Below, piece by piece: positions 24,669 to 34,687 of a stretch of DNA of 64,000 nt. The notes under the pieces are model-generated. The model was not told the origin of the DNA. It made no database searches and worked only from the letters and a program-made list of their open reading frames with translations. The stretch comes from Pontibacter sp. G13. Lineage in GTDB: Bacteria > Bacteroidota > Bacteroidia > J057. A program made the position numbers and the translations under genes. Where the stretch lies: assembly GCF_031851795.1 (NCBI RefSeq), contig NZ_CP134696.1, positions 3,492,501-3,556,500 of the forward strand. Reading direction: 5' to 3'. The first letter of the stretch is position 1; every line of letters begins with the position of its first letter.

Positions 24669-24844
24669 CGAATAATGAAGCAGGAACGGGACCCAACTGC
24701 TGCCAGATCTTTTTGTCTGAAAGGATGGTCCATTCAGGCTCAACTTCCCACTAGAGATAGATTTACACTTGGTTATCTAACAAAACCTCACAACATTTGC
24801 CCCAAGTCCCATGCCCCTGAGTAGACCTACAATTGCTGACACTT

Positions 24845-26500
24845 ATGAAATCCATTCATCCCAATGAAACCCCAGCCTGGAAAGCTTTGAATGATCATTT
24901 CGAAGACGTTCAGGACCTGCATATGCGGGATCTGTTTTCGGCAGATTCCGATCGATTTGACACCTTCACAGCAGCGTTTGAAACCATTCTGCTTGATTAT
25001 TCCAAAAACCGAATTACCGAAGAAACCCTCGGCTACTTGTTTGACTTGGCTGAAGCCTGCGAACTCAAGGATGCCATTGAGGAAATGTTCTCCGGAGGAA
25101 TCATCAACCAAACCGAAGGCCGCGCCGTCCTCCACACCGCTCTCCGCAACATGGGTGATCAACCCGTTTTGGTCAATGGCCAAGATGTCATGACCGATGT
25201 CCGCGAAGTGCTGGGACGGATGGAGACCTTCACCAATCGTATCCACAGTGGAGAACATGTGGGATACACCGGCAAGCCGCTGACCGATATCGTAAACATC
25301 GGGATCGGTGGTTCCGACTTGGGTCCTGTGATGGTGACGGAAGCACTTCGTCCGTACTGGAAGCCCAACATGAACGTCCACTATGTTTCCAATGTGGACG
25401 GAACGCACATTGCCGAGACCCTCAAGCGTGTGAATCCTGAGACTACCTTGTTCATGATCGCCTCCAAAACGTTCACCACGCAGGAGACGATGACCAATGC
25501 GCACACCGCTAGAAATTGGTTCTTGGAGCAAGTCGGAGATGAATCGCATATTGCGAAGCACTTCATCGCACTCAGTACCAATGCCACCGCAGTGACCGAA
25601 TTCGGAATCGACCCAGCCAATATGTTTGGATTCTGGGATTGGGTAGGCGGTCGCTACTCTGTCTGGTCCGCAATCGGGATGAGCGTTGCATGCACCATTG
25701 GGTTTGACAATTTCAAGGAATTCCTTGGAGGGGCATATTCGATGGATCAGCACTTCCGCGAGACCGATTTCATCAACAACCTACCCGTGATCTTGGGCTT
25801 GTTGGGAATTTGGTACAACAACTTCTTCGGTGCCGAGTCTCAAGCCATTCTTCCTTACGATCAGTACATGCATCGCTTCCCAGCCTACTTTCAGCAAGGA
25901 GACATGGAGAGCAATGGCAAATACGTCGGAAGAGATGGAAAGCCGATCCAAGTGCAGAGCGGTCCCATCATTTGGGGTGAGCCGGGTACCAATGGCCAGC
26001 ACGCATTCTACCAGCTGATCCACCAAGGCACCAAGCTGATTCCATGCGACTTCATTGCTCCGGCCATTAGCCACAATCCGATTGGCGACCACCATGACAA
26101 ATTGCTGTCCAACTACTTCGCCCAGACCGAAGCCTTGATGCAGGGCAAAGATGAGGCGACCGTCGTGGCAGAACTCAAGGCTTCCGGCAAGTCAGATTCG
26201 GAAATTGCGATGCTCGCTCCTTTCAAGGTGTTCCAAGGCAATAAGCCGACAAACTCAATTTTGGTCAAACAGATCACGCCACGTGTCCTGGGGCAGCTGA
26301 TCGCGATGTACGAGCATAAGATTTTTGTGCAAGGTGTCATCTGGAATATCTTCTCCTTTGACCAGTGGGGCGTAGAATTGGGCAAGCAATTGGCCAAAAA
26401 GATTCTTCCGGAATTGTCAGATGCGACCCCAGTCGATACGCATGATGCCTCTACCAATGGACTGATCAATGCGTTCAAGTCCATGAGAGCAGACGCTTAG
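24845..26500 (+). CDS. pgi: Glucose-6-phosphate isomerase
   Basis: 551 residues from the ATG at 24845; a TTG 12 bases upstream is not needed. The enzyme interconverts glucose-6-phosphate and fructose-6-phosphate in glycolysis and gluconeogenesis. Conserved blocks are [74 protein letters not shown] and [18 protein letters not shown], all matching the long PGI branch with intact active-site Glu, His and Lys regions. It is cytoplasmic and monocistronic, divergent from the acidic-protein gene. Confidence 0.97.
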   Translation: MKSIHPNETPAWKALNDHFEDVQDLHMRDLFSADSDRFDTFTAAFETILLDYSKNRITEETLGYLFDLAEACELKDAIEEMFSGGIINQTEGRAVLHTALRNMGDQPVLVNGQDVMTDVREVLGRMETFTNRIHSGEHVGYTGKPLTDIVNIGIGGSDLGPVMVTEALRPYWKPNMNVHYVSNVDGTHIAETLKRVNPETTLFMIASKTFTTQETMTNAHTARNWFLEQVGDESHIAKHFIALSTNATAVTEFGIDPANMFGFWDWVGGRYSVWSAIGMSVACTIGFDNFKEFLGGAYSMDQHFRETDFINNLPVILGLLGIWYNNFFGAESQAILPYDQYMHRFPAYFQQGDMESNGKYVGRDGKPIQVQSGPIIWGEPGTNGQHAFYQLIHQGTKLIPCDFIAPAISHNPIGDHHDKLLSNYFAQTEALMQGKDEATVVAELKASGKSDSEIAMLAPFKVFQGNKPTNSILVKQITPRVLGQLIAMYEHKIFVQGVIWNIFSFDQWGVELGKQLAKKILPELSDATPVDTHDASTNGLINAFKSMRADA

Positions 26501-26591
26501 TTTTTTTTGATCTAAAATAACCTCCAAATGGATGTTGAGAAGGCATCCCTTTGGTTTCGGATACTCCGTGTAAAAATGCCTATATTATTAA

Positions 26592-26620
26592 ATGAAGACC
26601 CGGTTCCTCGCCGGGTCTTC
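26592..26620 (+). other. Strong hairpin between pgi and the next gene
   Basis: GAAGACCCGG pairs perfectly with CCGGGTCTTC around about seven bases. It is not followed by T residues on the plus strand; leftward it is followed by a T/A-rich run. It may end pgi transcription weakly. An ATG inside it opens a long upstream extension of the next gene, which I reject. I see nothing else in 26501-26810. Confidence 0.5.
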
Positions 26621-26810
26621 CCGTCTCATCAGGAAATTCCGATCCGTATTTAATATCATTCCATCACGGTTCATTCCATACATTGCCTTTTTGAATTTTT
26701 GGATATGTCCGTGGGTAAATCGATCCGGTTTGGTGTCGTATAGATACCTATCTCCCAAACCGACTCATGCTGAACTGAGATCGCCCTTAGATCCAAACCA
26801 TCATTTGCTT

Positions 26811-29800
26811 ATGCGAGCCCGATACTTGCTGTTGATTGTCCTCATGCTCCTCTCGTCCGGATCTGTTATCCGGGCACAATTTGCCAATCCTCACTCCAAT
26901 CTGCAGGATTGGGATATGGTGACGACTGAATTCTTCGACATCTATTATTTTGGAGCCAATCGCACCTCTGCCGAACAAGTTGCCCGATACGCAGAACTTG
27001 TCAGGTACGAACTAGGTGTGCTATTTGACTACAAACCCACCAGCAGGTATTCATTGGTTTTTTCTCCGAGTGCCGATGCGCTCATGCAAACCAACCTCCA
27101 GATATTCACCCAAGAAAAGCGGTACGGGACCTTGAAGTTCCCCCGAGGGTATGGTTGGGTCGTTCACCCCGGTACACATACCGAACTTTATCGGGAAACC
27201 AAGCGGATGGTCGCCAACCTGATTTTGCAGGAATTCGCCTATGGTTCACAGTTGGGTTCTACCCTTCAAACCAAATTGCTCCTCCATAATGCCACATGGT
27301 TCCATGAAGGGCTCGCAGAATACGTCGCTTCCGGATGGACCTATGAGGACGAAATGAAGATCAGCAGTCTTCGCAACAACCGATACTTGTTGGAACTTGC
27401 ACTAGAAGGCGATGAGGAAATCAATCGGGTGGTCCGCAAATCCATTTGGCACTACATCGGGCACGAATACGGCGACCAGAAAATCTCAGAAATCATCTAC
27501 CTAGTCTACATCTCCAATACCATCGAGGACGGGGTCATCTCGGTGCTGGGGATTACGCTGAATACCTTGACGGAAAGATGGCGAGAGTATGTCCTCAACA
27601 TCAGCAGTCAGCAAGCCAAGAATCGCTACGAACTCACCAATGAATCCAATAGCGACCGAATTCCTGTTCCAGCAGATCACTACATCTCCGGATTCGCATT
27701 TAGCGAATCAGAGAACCGGGCCGCAGTCTGGCTAACCAAGAATGGCCACTCCACGCTTCAGATCTATCATTTTGGCGAAGAAAGCTGGACCCCTACCCAT
27801 GTCAAGATGGGTGGCAAAAGAAGCGACGCTCGCCAATTCGTCCAACACTTCCCCATTACCTTCTCCCCAAGCGGCAACAAAATTGCCACGGTCTATTTCG
27901 AAGATCACCAATGGCACATGCTGTATTATGATCTGGCTGAAGAGACAAGTGAAATCGTAGAAATGGGCAACAAAGTCAGCGCGGTATTCGACTTGGCATG
28001 GTCTCCCGAAGGAAGCCAGATAGCCATGAGCGCGCTGAAAGCTGGGGACATCGATATCTACACCACCAAGTCTGGAAGTGCGAATTTGACCGCAATTACC
28101 CAAGACAAATTCGATGATCGAGACCCCGCTTGGACGGCAGACGGTTCACAATTGGTCTTCGCTTCCAACCGGGATACCATCCTCTATCTGGAAGACGATT
28201 ATATGGATTGGTACCAATACGAGCGCAATTTCGATCTATACCGATACGACACCTCCACGGATTCGCTTTTTGCGATTACCCAGTCCCCCCTCAACAACGA
28301 TCGGCACCCAAGACCCATCAGCTCGTTTGAGGTGCTATTCTTGTCCGATGCATCTGGAATCTACAACCTAGAACGTGCCAATATCTTCCGTGCGGAGACC
28401 ATGCCTGTTTCAAACGTCGTGGCGGGAATTGCCAATTTCGAAGTAGGAGAAGCGCGCGCCTTAGTCGAGACTCCTTATGTCGGCAAGCAGTCCTTGTTTC
28501 TTTTGGACATCAACCAACTCCAAAGTCCGACATTACCCGCTCCGACTTTGTTGAGGCTCGACAAGGAGACGGAGCTACGCACGAAATTAGATCGGATCTA
28601 CAACCTGAACGCACAAGAAGCGGAAGTAGCTTCCACCCCAGAACCAGCTCAGACCGAGCCACTGGTTCCGCAGGATTCGATCAAATCTCCAGCAGCAGAC
28701 AACCCAGAGGAAGTCATCGAGGAAGCCAAAAAGCCGATCCGGTACTACATTTTCGATGAAGATGAGGAACCCTATGAACTCCCAAAGGTAGACCGTACGC
28801 AATTCGAGCCGGTCTCCCAAACCGTCAATCGGATCATCACCACCGTATTTGGCCAGCAGCCAGCTCCGGTTTTGGACGAAATTGATGTAGACGACAACGT
28901 GAAACTCAAGAATCCTTGGTCGTCCGACTTCTTGGGATTGAATCTCTACTATGACCCGCTCATGGAGTGGAGTTTGGACTTTGGGCTGTCATACTCTGAT
29001 TTGCTGAAAAATCATCGACTCAGCTTCTTGGTGCGACCATCGTTCAATCTGCGCAACAACTGGGCAGCGGTCCGATATGAATACACCAAGTATCGCCTCA
29101 ACTTTTCGGGAGAACTGGGATACAAAACGTGGCGAGTTCGTCAAGAAGGCGTTGCCAGCAATGATTCAGTCGCATTTAGATATGATCAGACCTATCTGAA
29201 TCTCGGCGTCTCCTATCCGATCACCCCCCGATTGGTGGCTACCGGAAATCTACGAGGGTTCTATATCAACCGTCGAGACCAGAACACTTCTACGCGCTTC
29301 TTCTCTGGCCAGCTTCAGGACAATGAAGATATTGTCGGCAGTATCGAAGCGGGTATTCACTTCAACAATGTCGAATACGAAGAGGGATTTAGGTACGCAG
29401 GCTTTGAGGCACACGCATCGGTAGGTGCTTATTTCTCGGTGCAAGACGGTGGTCTGGCCTTCGGTAGAGGAGCGTTGGAAGTGAAGCATTACCGCAAAGT
29501 ATTCGACAAGATGGTGCTGGCCATGAGACTCTCAGGAGGCGTCACCACCAACAAGTCCCTTCAGCAGTATTACATGGGCGGGGTTCCGAGACAGCTTCAT
29601 CCGCCGATTTCCTTTCAGGATCGCGAGAGCCGACCTACGCTCAACACCATCACAGATACGACCTTGACGGCGGTGCATTTCATTGAGTTCAACACGCCTG
29701 TTCGAGGATTTTTGTACAATTCCAGAAACGGAACGCAACACGTGGCCCTGAACCTCGAATTGCGAATCCCCATCTCCAGATTGCTCAAAACCGGACTGAA

Positions 29801-30089
29801 CTCCAATTCGCTCTACAATCTTGAGCTGATTCCCTTCGTGGATGCGGGAACGGTTTGGGTCGAGGGGAATCCATTCTCCCAACGCAAACCCACCGACACC
29901 CAATTCATCACCAACGGCCCCGTGCTGGTCAAACTCCAGACGCTCAAAAGTCCCTTCCTCATTGGAGTCGGTTCCGGCATTCGTACCAATCTGCTGGGCT
30001 GGTCCCTGAGATTTGACTTCGCTTGGGGCATCGACGATTACACCCTTCAGCCACCGATGATGACCACCAGCTTGGCCAAGAATTTCTAA
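26811..30089 (+). CDS. Envelope protein: peptidase-MA-like domain, TolB-like propeller and outer-membrane beta-barrel
   Basis: 1092 residues from the ATG at 26811, which opens a clean signal peptide (LLLIVLMLLSSGSVIRAQ). The N-terminal 300 residues resemble the peptidase MA/gluzincin family, with WFHEGLAEYVA carrying the usual second Glu. The expected HExxH helix appears as ILQEFAYGSQ, so zinc binding is probably lost. WD40/TolB-like repeats follow (FSPSGNKIATVYF, WSPEGSQIAMSAL, WTADGSQLVFASN). The last 370 residues form alternating hydrophobic strands typical of a BamA/Omp85-like 16-strand barrel, ending in Phe. Proteins of this layout are common in Bacteroidota and unassigned. It likely sits in the outer membrane with its propeller in the periplasm. 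Confidence 0.78.
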   Translation: MRARYLLLIVLMLLSSGSVIRAQFANPHSNLQDWDMVTTEFFDIYYFGANRTSAEQVARYAELVRYELGVLFDYKPTSRYSLVFSPSADALMQTNLQIFTQEKRYGTLKFPRGYGWVVHPGTHTELYRETKRMVANLILQEFAYGSQLGSTLQTKLLLHNATWFHEGLAEYVASGWTYEDEMKISSLRNNRYLLELALEGDEEINRVVRKSIWHYIGHEYGDQKISEIIYLVYISNTIEDGVISVLGITLNTLTERWREYVLNISSQQAKNRYELTNESNSDRIPVPADHYISGFAFSESENRAAVWLTKNGHSTLQIYHFGEESWTPTHVKMGGKRSDARQFVQHFPITFSPSGNKIATVYFEDHQWHMLYYDLAEETSEIVEMGNKVSAVFDLAWSPEGSQIAMSALKAGDIDIYTTKSGSANLTAITQDKFDDRDPAWTADGSQLVFASNRDTILYLEDDYMDWYQYERNFDLYRYDTSTDSLFAITQSPLNNDRHPRPISSFEVLFLSDASGIYNLERANIFRAETMPVSNVVAGIANFEVGEARALVETPYVGKQSLFLLDINQLQSPTLPAPTLLRLDKETELRTKLDRIYNLNAQEAEVASTPEPAQTEPLVPQDSIKSPAADNPEEVIEEAKKPIRYYIFDEDEEPYELPKVDRTQFEPVSQTVNRIITTVFGQQPAPVLDEIDVDDNVKLKNPWSSDFLGLNLYYDPLMEWSLDFGLSYSDLLKNHRLSFLVRPSFNLRNNWAAVRYEYTKYRLNFSGELGYKTWRVRQEGVASNDSVAFRYDQTYLNLGVSYPITPRLVATGNLRGFYINRRDQNTSTRFFSGQLQDNEDIVGSIEAGIHFNNVEYEEGFRYAGFEAHASVGAYFSVQDGGLAFGRGALEVKHYRKVFDKMVLAMRLSGGVTTNKSLQQYYMGGVPRQLHPPISFQDRESRPTLNTITDTTLTAVHFIEFNTPVRGFLYNSRNGTQHVALNLELRIPISRLLKTGLNSNSLYNLELIPFVDAGTVWVEGNPFSQRKPTDTQFITNGPVLVKLQTLKSPFLIGVGSGIRTNLLGWSLRFDFAWGIDDYTLQPPMMTTSLAKNF

Positions 30090-30115
30090 TCCCGCAAATA
30101 TCTGTCAAGACTTCC

Positions 30116-30158
30116 ATCATGGGCTAGCTCAATCATCGAGACTAGCCCATGATTTTTT
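30116..30158 (+). terminator. Terminator of the propeller/barrel gene
   Basis: ATCATGGGCTAG pairs with CTAGCCCATGAT around 14 bases and is followed by TTTTTTGG. It is a perfect 12-base stem, 27 bases after the stop codon. Confidence 0.92.
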
Positions 30159-30163
30159 GGTGG

Positions 30164-30383
30164 AATTTGGGCGTATCCCAGCGAGCTCGGCATGTGACCT
30201 CCTCCTTTCCTCAGATTCGCTGGGTCAGCACCTTCCGGACTCCGCTGAAGCTACGGTCGGTGGACGCTAGTTTGTCGCCAGATTAAACCAAGCATCTGGG
30301 TTCTCTTCCCCTATTTGAGCATCTGGAAGTCCCCACCGACTACTCCTTCAGGCGCTTTACGCCCCACAGGCCATCCGCACATC
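30164..30383 (+). repeat. Dispersed structured element, copy C
   Basis: Begins AATTTGGGCGTATCCC immediately after a terminator and ends CCACAGGCCATCCGCACATC. Stem 1 pairs CCCAGCGA (30177-30184 region) with TCGCTGGG (30217-30224), different bases from copies A and D but perfectly paired. Stem 2 pairs GTCGGTGG (30256-30263) with CCACCGAC (30333-30340), the same as copy A although the loop between is unrelated. Confidence 0.78.
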
Positions 30384-30757
30384 AGAGAGATTCTATATTT
30401 TTCGAGAGAAGATATCCCCCGATTTTCAAGGTTCATCAGCCAAAAAGCCCCTTTCCTTCGCTTGAAATGCGAGGTTCCTCAATTTGCAAATCAGCTCATT
30501 TTGCATTGTTGCGAATAATTGGCAACTTCGACTTTATTCCTTCCTCCAAGGGGATGGATGGATGAAACGGGAGATTTGGTGCAGAGATAGATTCCAGCAT
30601 CGTCAGAATCCTCCCAACATTTGGTCCTTTCCCCTACAGCAGTTACTATCTTTTCTCGACTCAATATCTGAGAGCCTGCCCTATCGGCATGGTTCCCAGA
30701 ATGAATTCACCCTCGTTTGGGGAAGGAATTCCATATTGTTTCCAAAGCTAAACTTAC
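30384..30757. other. Intergenic, nothing recognised
   Basis: No gene, RNA or repeat was seen between element copy C and the hexosaminidase start. Short frames are not protein-like. The promoter of the hexosaminidase operon should be here but no clear -7 box was found. Confidence 0.4.
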
Positions 30758-33364
30758 ATGTTTCGACTGCTGACTACCATGTTGCTGGCCGCTATACTTG
30801 GGGGTTGTGCGCAACCAGATTCCGAGCAATCCCACTCCGGCACAGCTCCTTTTTCCGTCAAATGGACCTTGCTCTCCAATACCGACCCCTCGGTGGATGG
30901 GCACAAGGCACAATTCATCCTGACCTCGACTGCTTCTGATACCTTGGGCGCTGATTGGGTCATGTATTGGAATATGGTCCCAAGATCCTTTCGCAAGCAA
31001 CCAGAAGGGCTCCCGATCACACTCACCTGGATCAATGGAGATTACTACAAGATGGAACCCCAACCGGGCTTTTCGCTGGCACCGGGAGCCTCCATCACGA
31101 TCCCTTACGAAGGTTCAGCCTTCATGATCAAGGAATCCGATGCGCCCTGTGGGCTGTTTGTAGTGGATCGCAATGACAAAGGCGTAGAATCTCATCCTCG
31201 CCCCATCACCGCGTATGAAGTGACACCCTTCACAGAGCCAGAGCAAATTGATCGATATGCGGATGATTTTGCCGAAATCCCGACCGCCACTACTCGATTT
31301 GCCAATAACCAATCCCAATCCAAACTGACAGAAGAGGAACTGATCCCCATCGTTCCCACCCCTCGCGAATTTACCCGCGGGGCAGGAACTGTCACATTGA
31401 CCCAACAAACCCAAGTGGTCTATGCCGAAGGGATGAAGTTGTCTGCGGAACTATTGGCGGCGCAACTGACAGAATTATTCGGCAAGGTCATTGGCATCGA
31501 GCAAGGCAACGAAGCTCGCGAAGGGCAGATCTTCCTCGGACTCAATTCGGGCGATCCAGAGAGCTACCGACTTTCCATCCAGGCCGGTCAAGCGATTGAG
31601 ATTCTAGGGGCAGATAGAGCTGGGGCATTTTATGGTTCACAGAGCTTGCTGGCCTTGTTGCCCCCTGCTGCATTTGCTGTGCCCATGTCCGAAATGACCT
31701 TGATGGAAGTGGAAGTCGAGGACGCCCCTGCATTCCCCTACAGAGGCATGCACTTGGACGTAGCCCGGAATTTCCATAGCAAAGCAACCGTCAAGAAGCT
31801 CATTGACGCCATGGCATTCTACAAGCTCAACAAACTTCATTTGCACCTGACGGAAGATGAAGGCTGGCGTTTGGAGATTCAGGCCCTACCAGAACTGACA
31901 GAAATCGGCGGTTTTCGAGGTCATTCGCAAAATCCGAATCAGCGACTTCTTCCCGCTTATGGCTCTGGCCCCTTTGCTGATCCGTCGGATTCTTGGGGAA
32001 GTGGCTATTATACCCGCGGGGATTATCAGGAAATTATCCGATACGCTTGGGATCGAAACATCGAAGTCATCCCGGAGATCAATATTCCAGCCCATGCACG
32101 TGCCGCCATTATAGCCATGGAAGCTCGATATGATCGATTCATGGAAGCGGGAGATCCTGCCGCTGCTGAGGAGTATCGTCTCGCAGATCCAGAAGATGCT
32201 TCCGAGTATCGCTCAGCCCAATGGTGGACAGACAATGTCATTTGCGTATGCAAGCCCAGCGCCATGAAGTTCGTGAATACAGTTCTCACGGAATTGATCG
32301 ATATGTACCAAGAGGTCGATGTCCCACTGACTATGGTCCACACAGGTGGGGATGAAGTACCAAGGGGCGCGTGGGCAGGCTCACCGATCTGCGAGGAATT
32401 CCTCCAATCTCATCCCGAGGTGGACAATCCCCAGAATCTGCAGATCTACTTTTTCCGTCAGGTGGTGGACCTATTCAAATCCAAAGGTGTCGAAACCGCA
32501 GGCTGGGAGGAGATTGCCATGGACTTCCAGACAGATGGTTCGTGGACTGCAAACGAGGAATTCTCAGGGCAATCGGTGGTCCCATACATCTGGAATAGCC
32601 TATGGGGCAACCAAGACCTCGGGTACCGCCTCGCCAATGCTGGATACCCTGTGGTACTCTGCAATGTGAGTAACTACTATTTCGATTTGGCCTACGACAA
32701 AGATCCACTGGAACCTGGCCTATACTGGGGAGGATTTGTAAATACCCGTGATGCCTATGTCTATGATCCATTGGATCTATTCTCCACGACTTTGGAAGAA
32801 GCCAATAGCAGACCGATCGATCCGGTCAAGGAGTACGCCAAGATGGAGCGTTTGACTGAAACTGCTCGAAATAATGTCCTCGGAATTCAGGCGCAATTGT
32901 GGAGCGAGACGGTCAAGGGACCTGAAATGGTAGATTACTACATCTACCCCAAAATCCTCGGTTTGGCGGAGCGCGCTTGGTATGGCGTCCCCAAATGGTC
33001 CAAATCGGGAGACCCGGCAGTTCGCGAACAGCAAATAAACGCGGACTGGAACCGATTTGCCAATACACTCGGACAGCGTGAATTCCCACGATTGGATCAC
33101 ATGAGTGGCGGAATTAGCTATCGAATTGATGTGCCCGGTATCCAAATTGACGGCGGTCTGCTGCACATCAACACCCAATTCCCGGGGCTTGAAGTCCGCT
33201 ACACGATGGATGGTTCAGAACCCACAGCTGATTCTCCAATCTACGATGGCCCAGTCCCATTCACGGGCAATATTGTGAAAGCACGCGCATTCAGTTCATC
33301 CGGCAGAGCAGGTCGCACCTCGACTTGGGCTGCTCCACTTTGGAACCAAACCGAGTCCCAATGA
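30758..33364 (+). CDS. GH20 beta-N-acetylhexosaminidase lipoprotein
   Basis: 868 residues. A lipobox LGGC at 14-17 predicts an outer-membrane-anchored lipoprotein. Domains: a chitobiase-type N-terminal beta-sandwich (about 30-160), a GH20b domain (about 195-320), and the GH20 TIM barrel (about 325-745) with YRGMHLDVARNF, HLHLTEDEGW and the catalytic Asp532-Glu533 pair in HTGGDEVPRG. A C-terminal chitobiase C domain (EVRYTMDGSEPT) ends the protein. It removes terminal GlcNAc or GalNAc from chitin oligomers, glycans or peptidoglycan fragments. The next gene starts within its stop codon (ATGA), so the pair is translationally coupled, and its product is a NagX-like membrane acyltransferase. Confidence 0.93.
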   Translation: MFRLLTTMLLAAILGGCAQPDSEQSHSGTAPFSVKWTLLSNTDPSVDGHKAQFILTSTASDTLGADWVMYWNMVPRSFRKQPEGLPITLTWINGDYYKMEPQPGFSLAPGASITIPYEGSAFMIKESDAPCGLFVVDRNDKGVESHPRPITAYEVTPFTEPEQIDRYADDFAEIPTATTRFANNQSQSKLTEEELIPIVPTPREFTRGAGTVTLTQQTQVVYAEGMKLSAELLAAQLTELFGKVIGIEQGNEAREGQIFLGLNSGDPESYRLSIQAGQAIEILGADRAGAFYGSQSLLALLPPAAFAVPMSEMTLMEVEVEDAPAFPYRGMHLDVARNFHSKATVKKLIDAMAFYKLNKLHLHLTEDEGWRLEIQALPELTEIGGFRGHSQNPNQRLLPAYGSGPFADPSDSWGSGYYTRGDYQEIIRYAWDRNIEVIPEINIPAHARAAIIAMEARYDRFMEAGDPAAAEEYRLADPEDASEYRSAQWWTDNVICVCKPSAMKFVNTVLTELIDMYQEVDVPLTMVHTGGDEVPRGAWAGSPICEEFLQSHPEVDNPQNLQIYFFRQVVDLFKSKGVETAGWEEIAMDFQTDGSWTANEEFSGQSVVPYIWNSLWGNQDLGYRLANAGYPVVLCNVSNYYFDLAYDKDPLEPGLYWGGFVNTRDAYVYDPLDLFSTTLEEANSRPIDPVKEYAKMERLTETARNNVLGIQAQLWSETVKGPEMVDYYIYPKILGLAERAWYGVPKWSKSGDPAVREQQINADWNRFANTLGQREFPRLDHMSGGISYRIDVPGIQIDGGLLHINTQFPGLEVRYTMDGSEPTADSPIYDGPVPFTGNIVKARAFSSSGRAGRTSTWAAPLWNQTESQ

Positions 33365-34557
33365 GCCAATCCATCTCCAACCGAATCATCTCGCTCGATG
33401 CCCTCCGGGGTTTCACGATAGCAGGAATGGTCATCGTCAACAACCCCGGAACCTGGGGCAGTGTATATGATCCACTCCTCCACGCCAATTGGCATGGAAT
33501 CACCCCCACAGACCTGATCTTTCCATTTTTTCTGTTCATGGTCGGGGTTTCGATCTCATTCGCATATACCAAACGACTCGCTCAAGGTGCCGACAAGCGA
33601 GCGCTATACAAGAAGGTGTTTGTCAGGTCCGGCAAGATCATGTTGATCGGATGGTTCCTGGCGCTCTTTCCGTTTTTTGACTTTGCCAATATCCGACTAG
33701 CAGGCGTCCTTCCTAGAATTTCGCTGGTGTTCCTCGCATGCGCATGCATTTTCTTGAATACGCGGTGGAAGCAACAGCTCTGGATAGCCGGAGGACTGCT
33801 CGTAGGATACTGGTTACTGCTGGCATTTGTCCCAGTCCCGATTGATGCAGTGATCGAACAAGCATTGGCGACGGGGACCATTTTGCGCAGTGGGGATCGG
33901 ATTGTGGAATTGGAAGCCATTCACCAAATATCTGATCATTGGATAGCGGCCAATTACCAACCAGGTATTAATTTCGCGGCCTGGTTTGACCGAATGGCAC
34001 TTCCGGGTCGTTTCTGGGAAATCACCTGGGATCCAGAAGGCTTGCTCAGCACAGTACCAGCGATTGGCAGCGGAATGTTGGGAATGTTGGTCGGCACGCT
34101 TTATCAGCGAGAATCCGATACCTATCGCAAACTGACCTATCTGTTCTTTGTGGGATTTGTCATGATCACACTGGGCACGATCTGGGGATGGTTTATGCCA
34201 CTCAATAAAAACCTCTGGTCTTCGTCTTATACACTCTGGACAGCTGGCGCAGCAACACTGGGATTCGCGGCCTGTATCTTGGTGGTGGATGTCTGGGGTT
34301 ACACACGCTGGACCCAGTTGGGACGGGTTTACGGTGCCAATGCCATCACCTCGTTTGTACTCTCTGGATTGCTCACATGGGTATTTTACCGAGACATCTG
34401 GTTTGGCCATTCACTGAGTCAGATGTTCATGGGTGGCATGACGGGACTTGGAGTTGGGGCTAAATTTGCCTCCATGCTATATGCAGTTCTGTATATGCTC
34501 GTGATCTACCTGCCAGCCCATTGGCTGTATCGCAAAGAGATCTTTATCAAAGTATAA
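33361..34557 (+). CDS. NagX/HGSNAT-like membrane acyltransferase (DUF5009 type)
   Basis: 398 residues, about ten membrane helices. It opens with RIISLDALRGFTIAGMVIVNN, the signature of heparan-alpha-glucosaminide N-acetyltransferase-like proteins (COG4299, NagX), and continues with NWHGITPTDLIFPFFLFMVGVSI, of which the His of WHG corresponds to the active-site region. These inner-membrane proteins are thought to transfer acetyl groups to glucosamine-type sugars or to act in GlcNAc uptake. The start overlaps the hexosaminidase stop codon, so both proteins are made together. This supports a role in handling amino sugars released outside the cell. The frame opens 12 codons earlier, inside the preceding gene; that start is rejected. 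Confidence 0.85.
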   Translation: MSQSISNRIISLDALRGFTIAGMVIVNNPGTWGSVYDPLLHANWHGITPTDLIFPFFLFMVGVSISFAYTKRLAQGADKRALYKKVFVRSGKIMLIGWFLALFPFFDFANIRLAGVLPRISLVFLACACIFLNTRWKQQLWIAGGLLVGYWLLLAFVPVPIDAVIEQALATGTILRSGDRIVELEAIHQISDHWIAANYQPGINFAAWFDRMALPGRFWEITWDPEGLLSTVPAIGSGMLGMLVGTLYQRESDTYRKLTYLFFVGFVMITLGTIWGWFMPLNKNLWSSSYTLWTAGAATLGFAACILVVDVWGYTRWTQLGRVYGANAITSFVLSGLLTWVFYRDIWFGHSLSQMFMGGMTGLGVGAKFASMLYAVLYMLVIYLPAHWLYRKEIFIKV

Positions 34558-34580
34558 TCGAATAACTTTCCTTATATCCG

Positions 34581-34616
34581 TAGAGGCTGCCTGCTTTGTA
34601 GGTAGCCTCTTTTTTA
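34581..34616 (+). terminator. Terminator of the hexosaminidase-NagX operon
   Basis: AGAGGCTGCCT pairs with AGGTAGCCTCT (one G-T pair) around about seven bases and is followed by TTTTTTAT, 25 bases after the stop codon. Confidence 0.88.
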
Positions 34617-34631
34617 TCCTCATTCTCAAAA

Positions 34632-34667
34632 CGCAAAAGAGCTGCCCTATCTGGACAGCCCTTGAAT
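34632..34667 (-). terminator. Weak terminator of the type IX cargo gene
   Basis: Leftward, GGGCTGTCC and GGGCAGCTC form an imperfect stem followed by TTTTG. It lies about 21 bases past the stop of the large gene ending at 34688. Confidence 0.5.
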
Positions 34668-34687
34668 TTCTATCAGCTAAAGATCCA

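Noticed and set aside
26592-26810. Earlier ATG for the propeller/barrel protein
   Set aside because: It lies in a perfect hairpin and gives a 73-residue stretch without a signal peptide; the ATG at 26811 opens a normal one.
25-30383. Idea that the dispersed element is an integron attC site
   Set aside because: Its ends lack the GTTRRRY/RYYYAAC core sites, and no integrase gene is present.
25-30383. Idea that the dispersed element is a retron or CRISPR component
   Set aside because: No reverse transcriptase or cas gene was seen and there is no regular repeat-spacer pattern.
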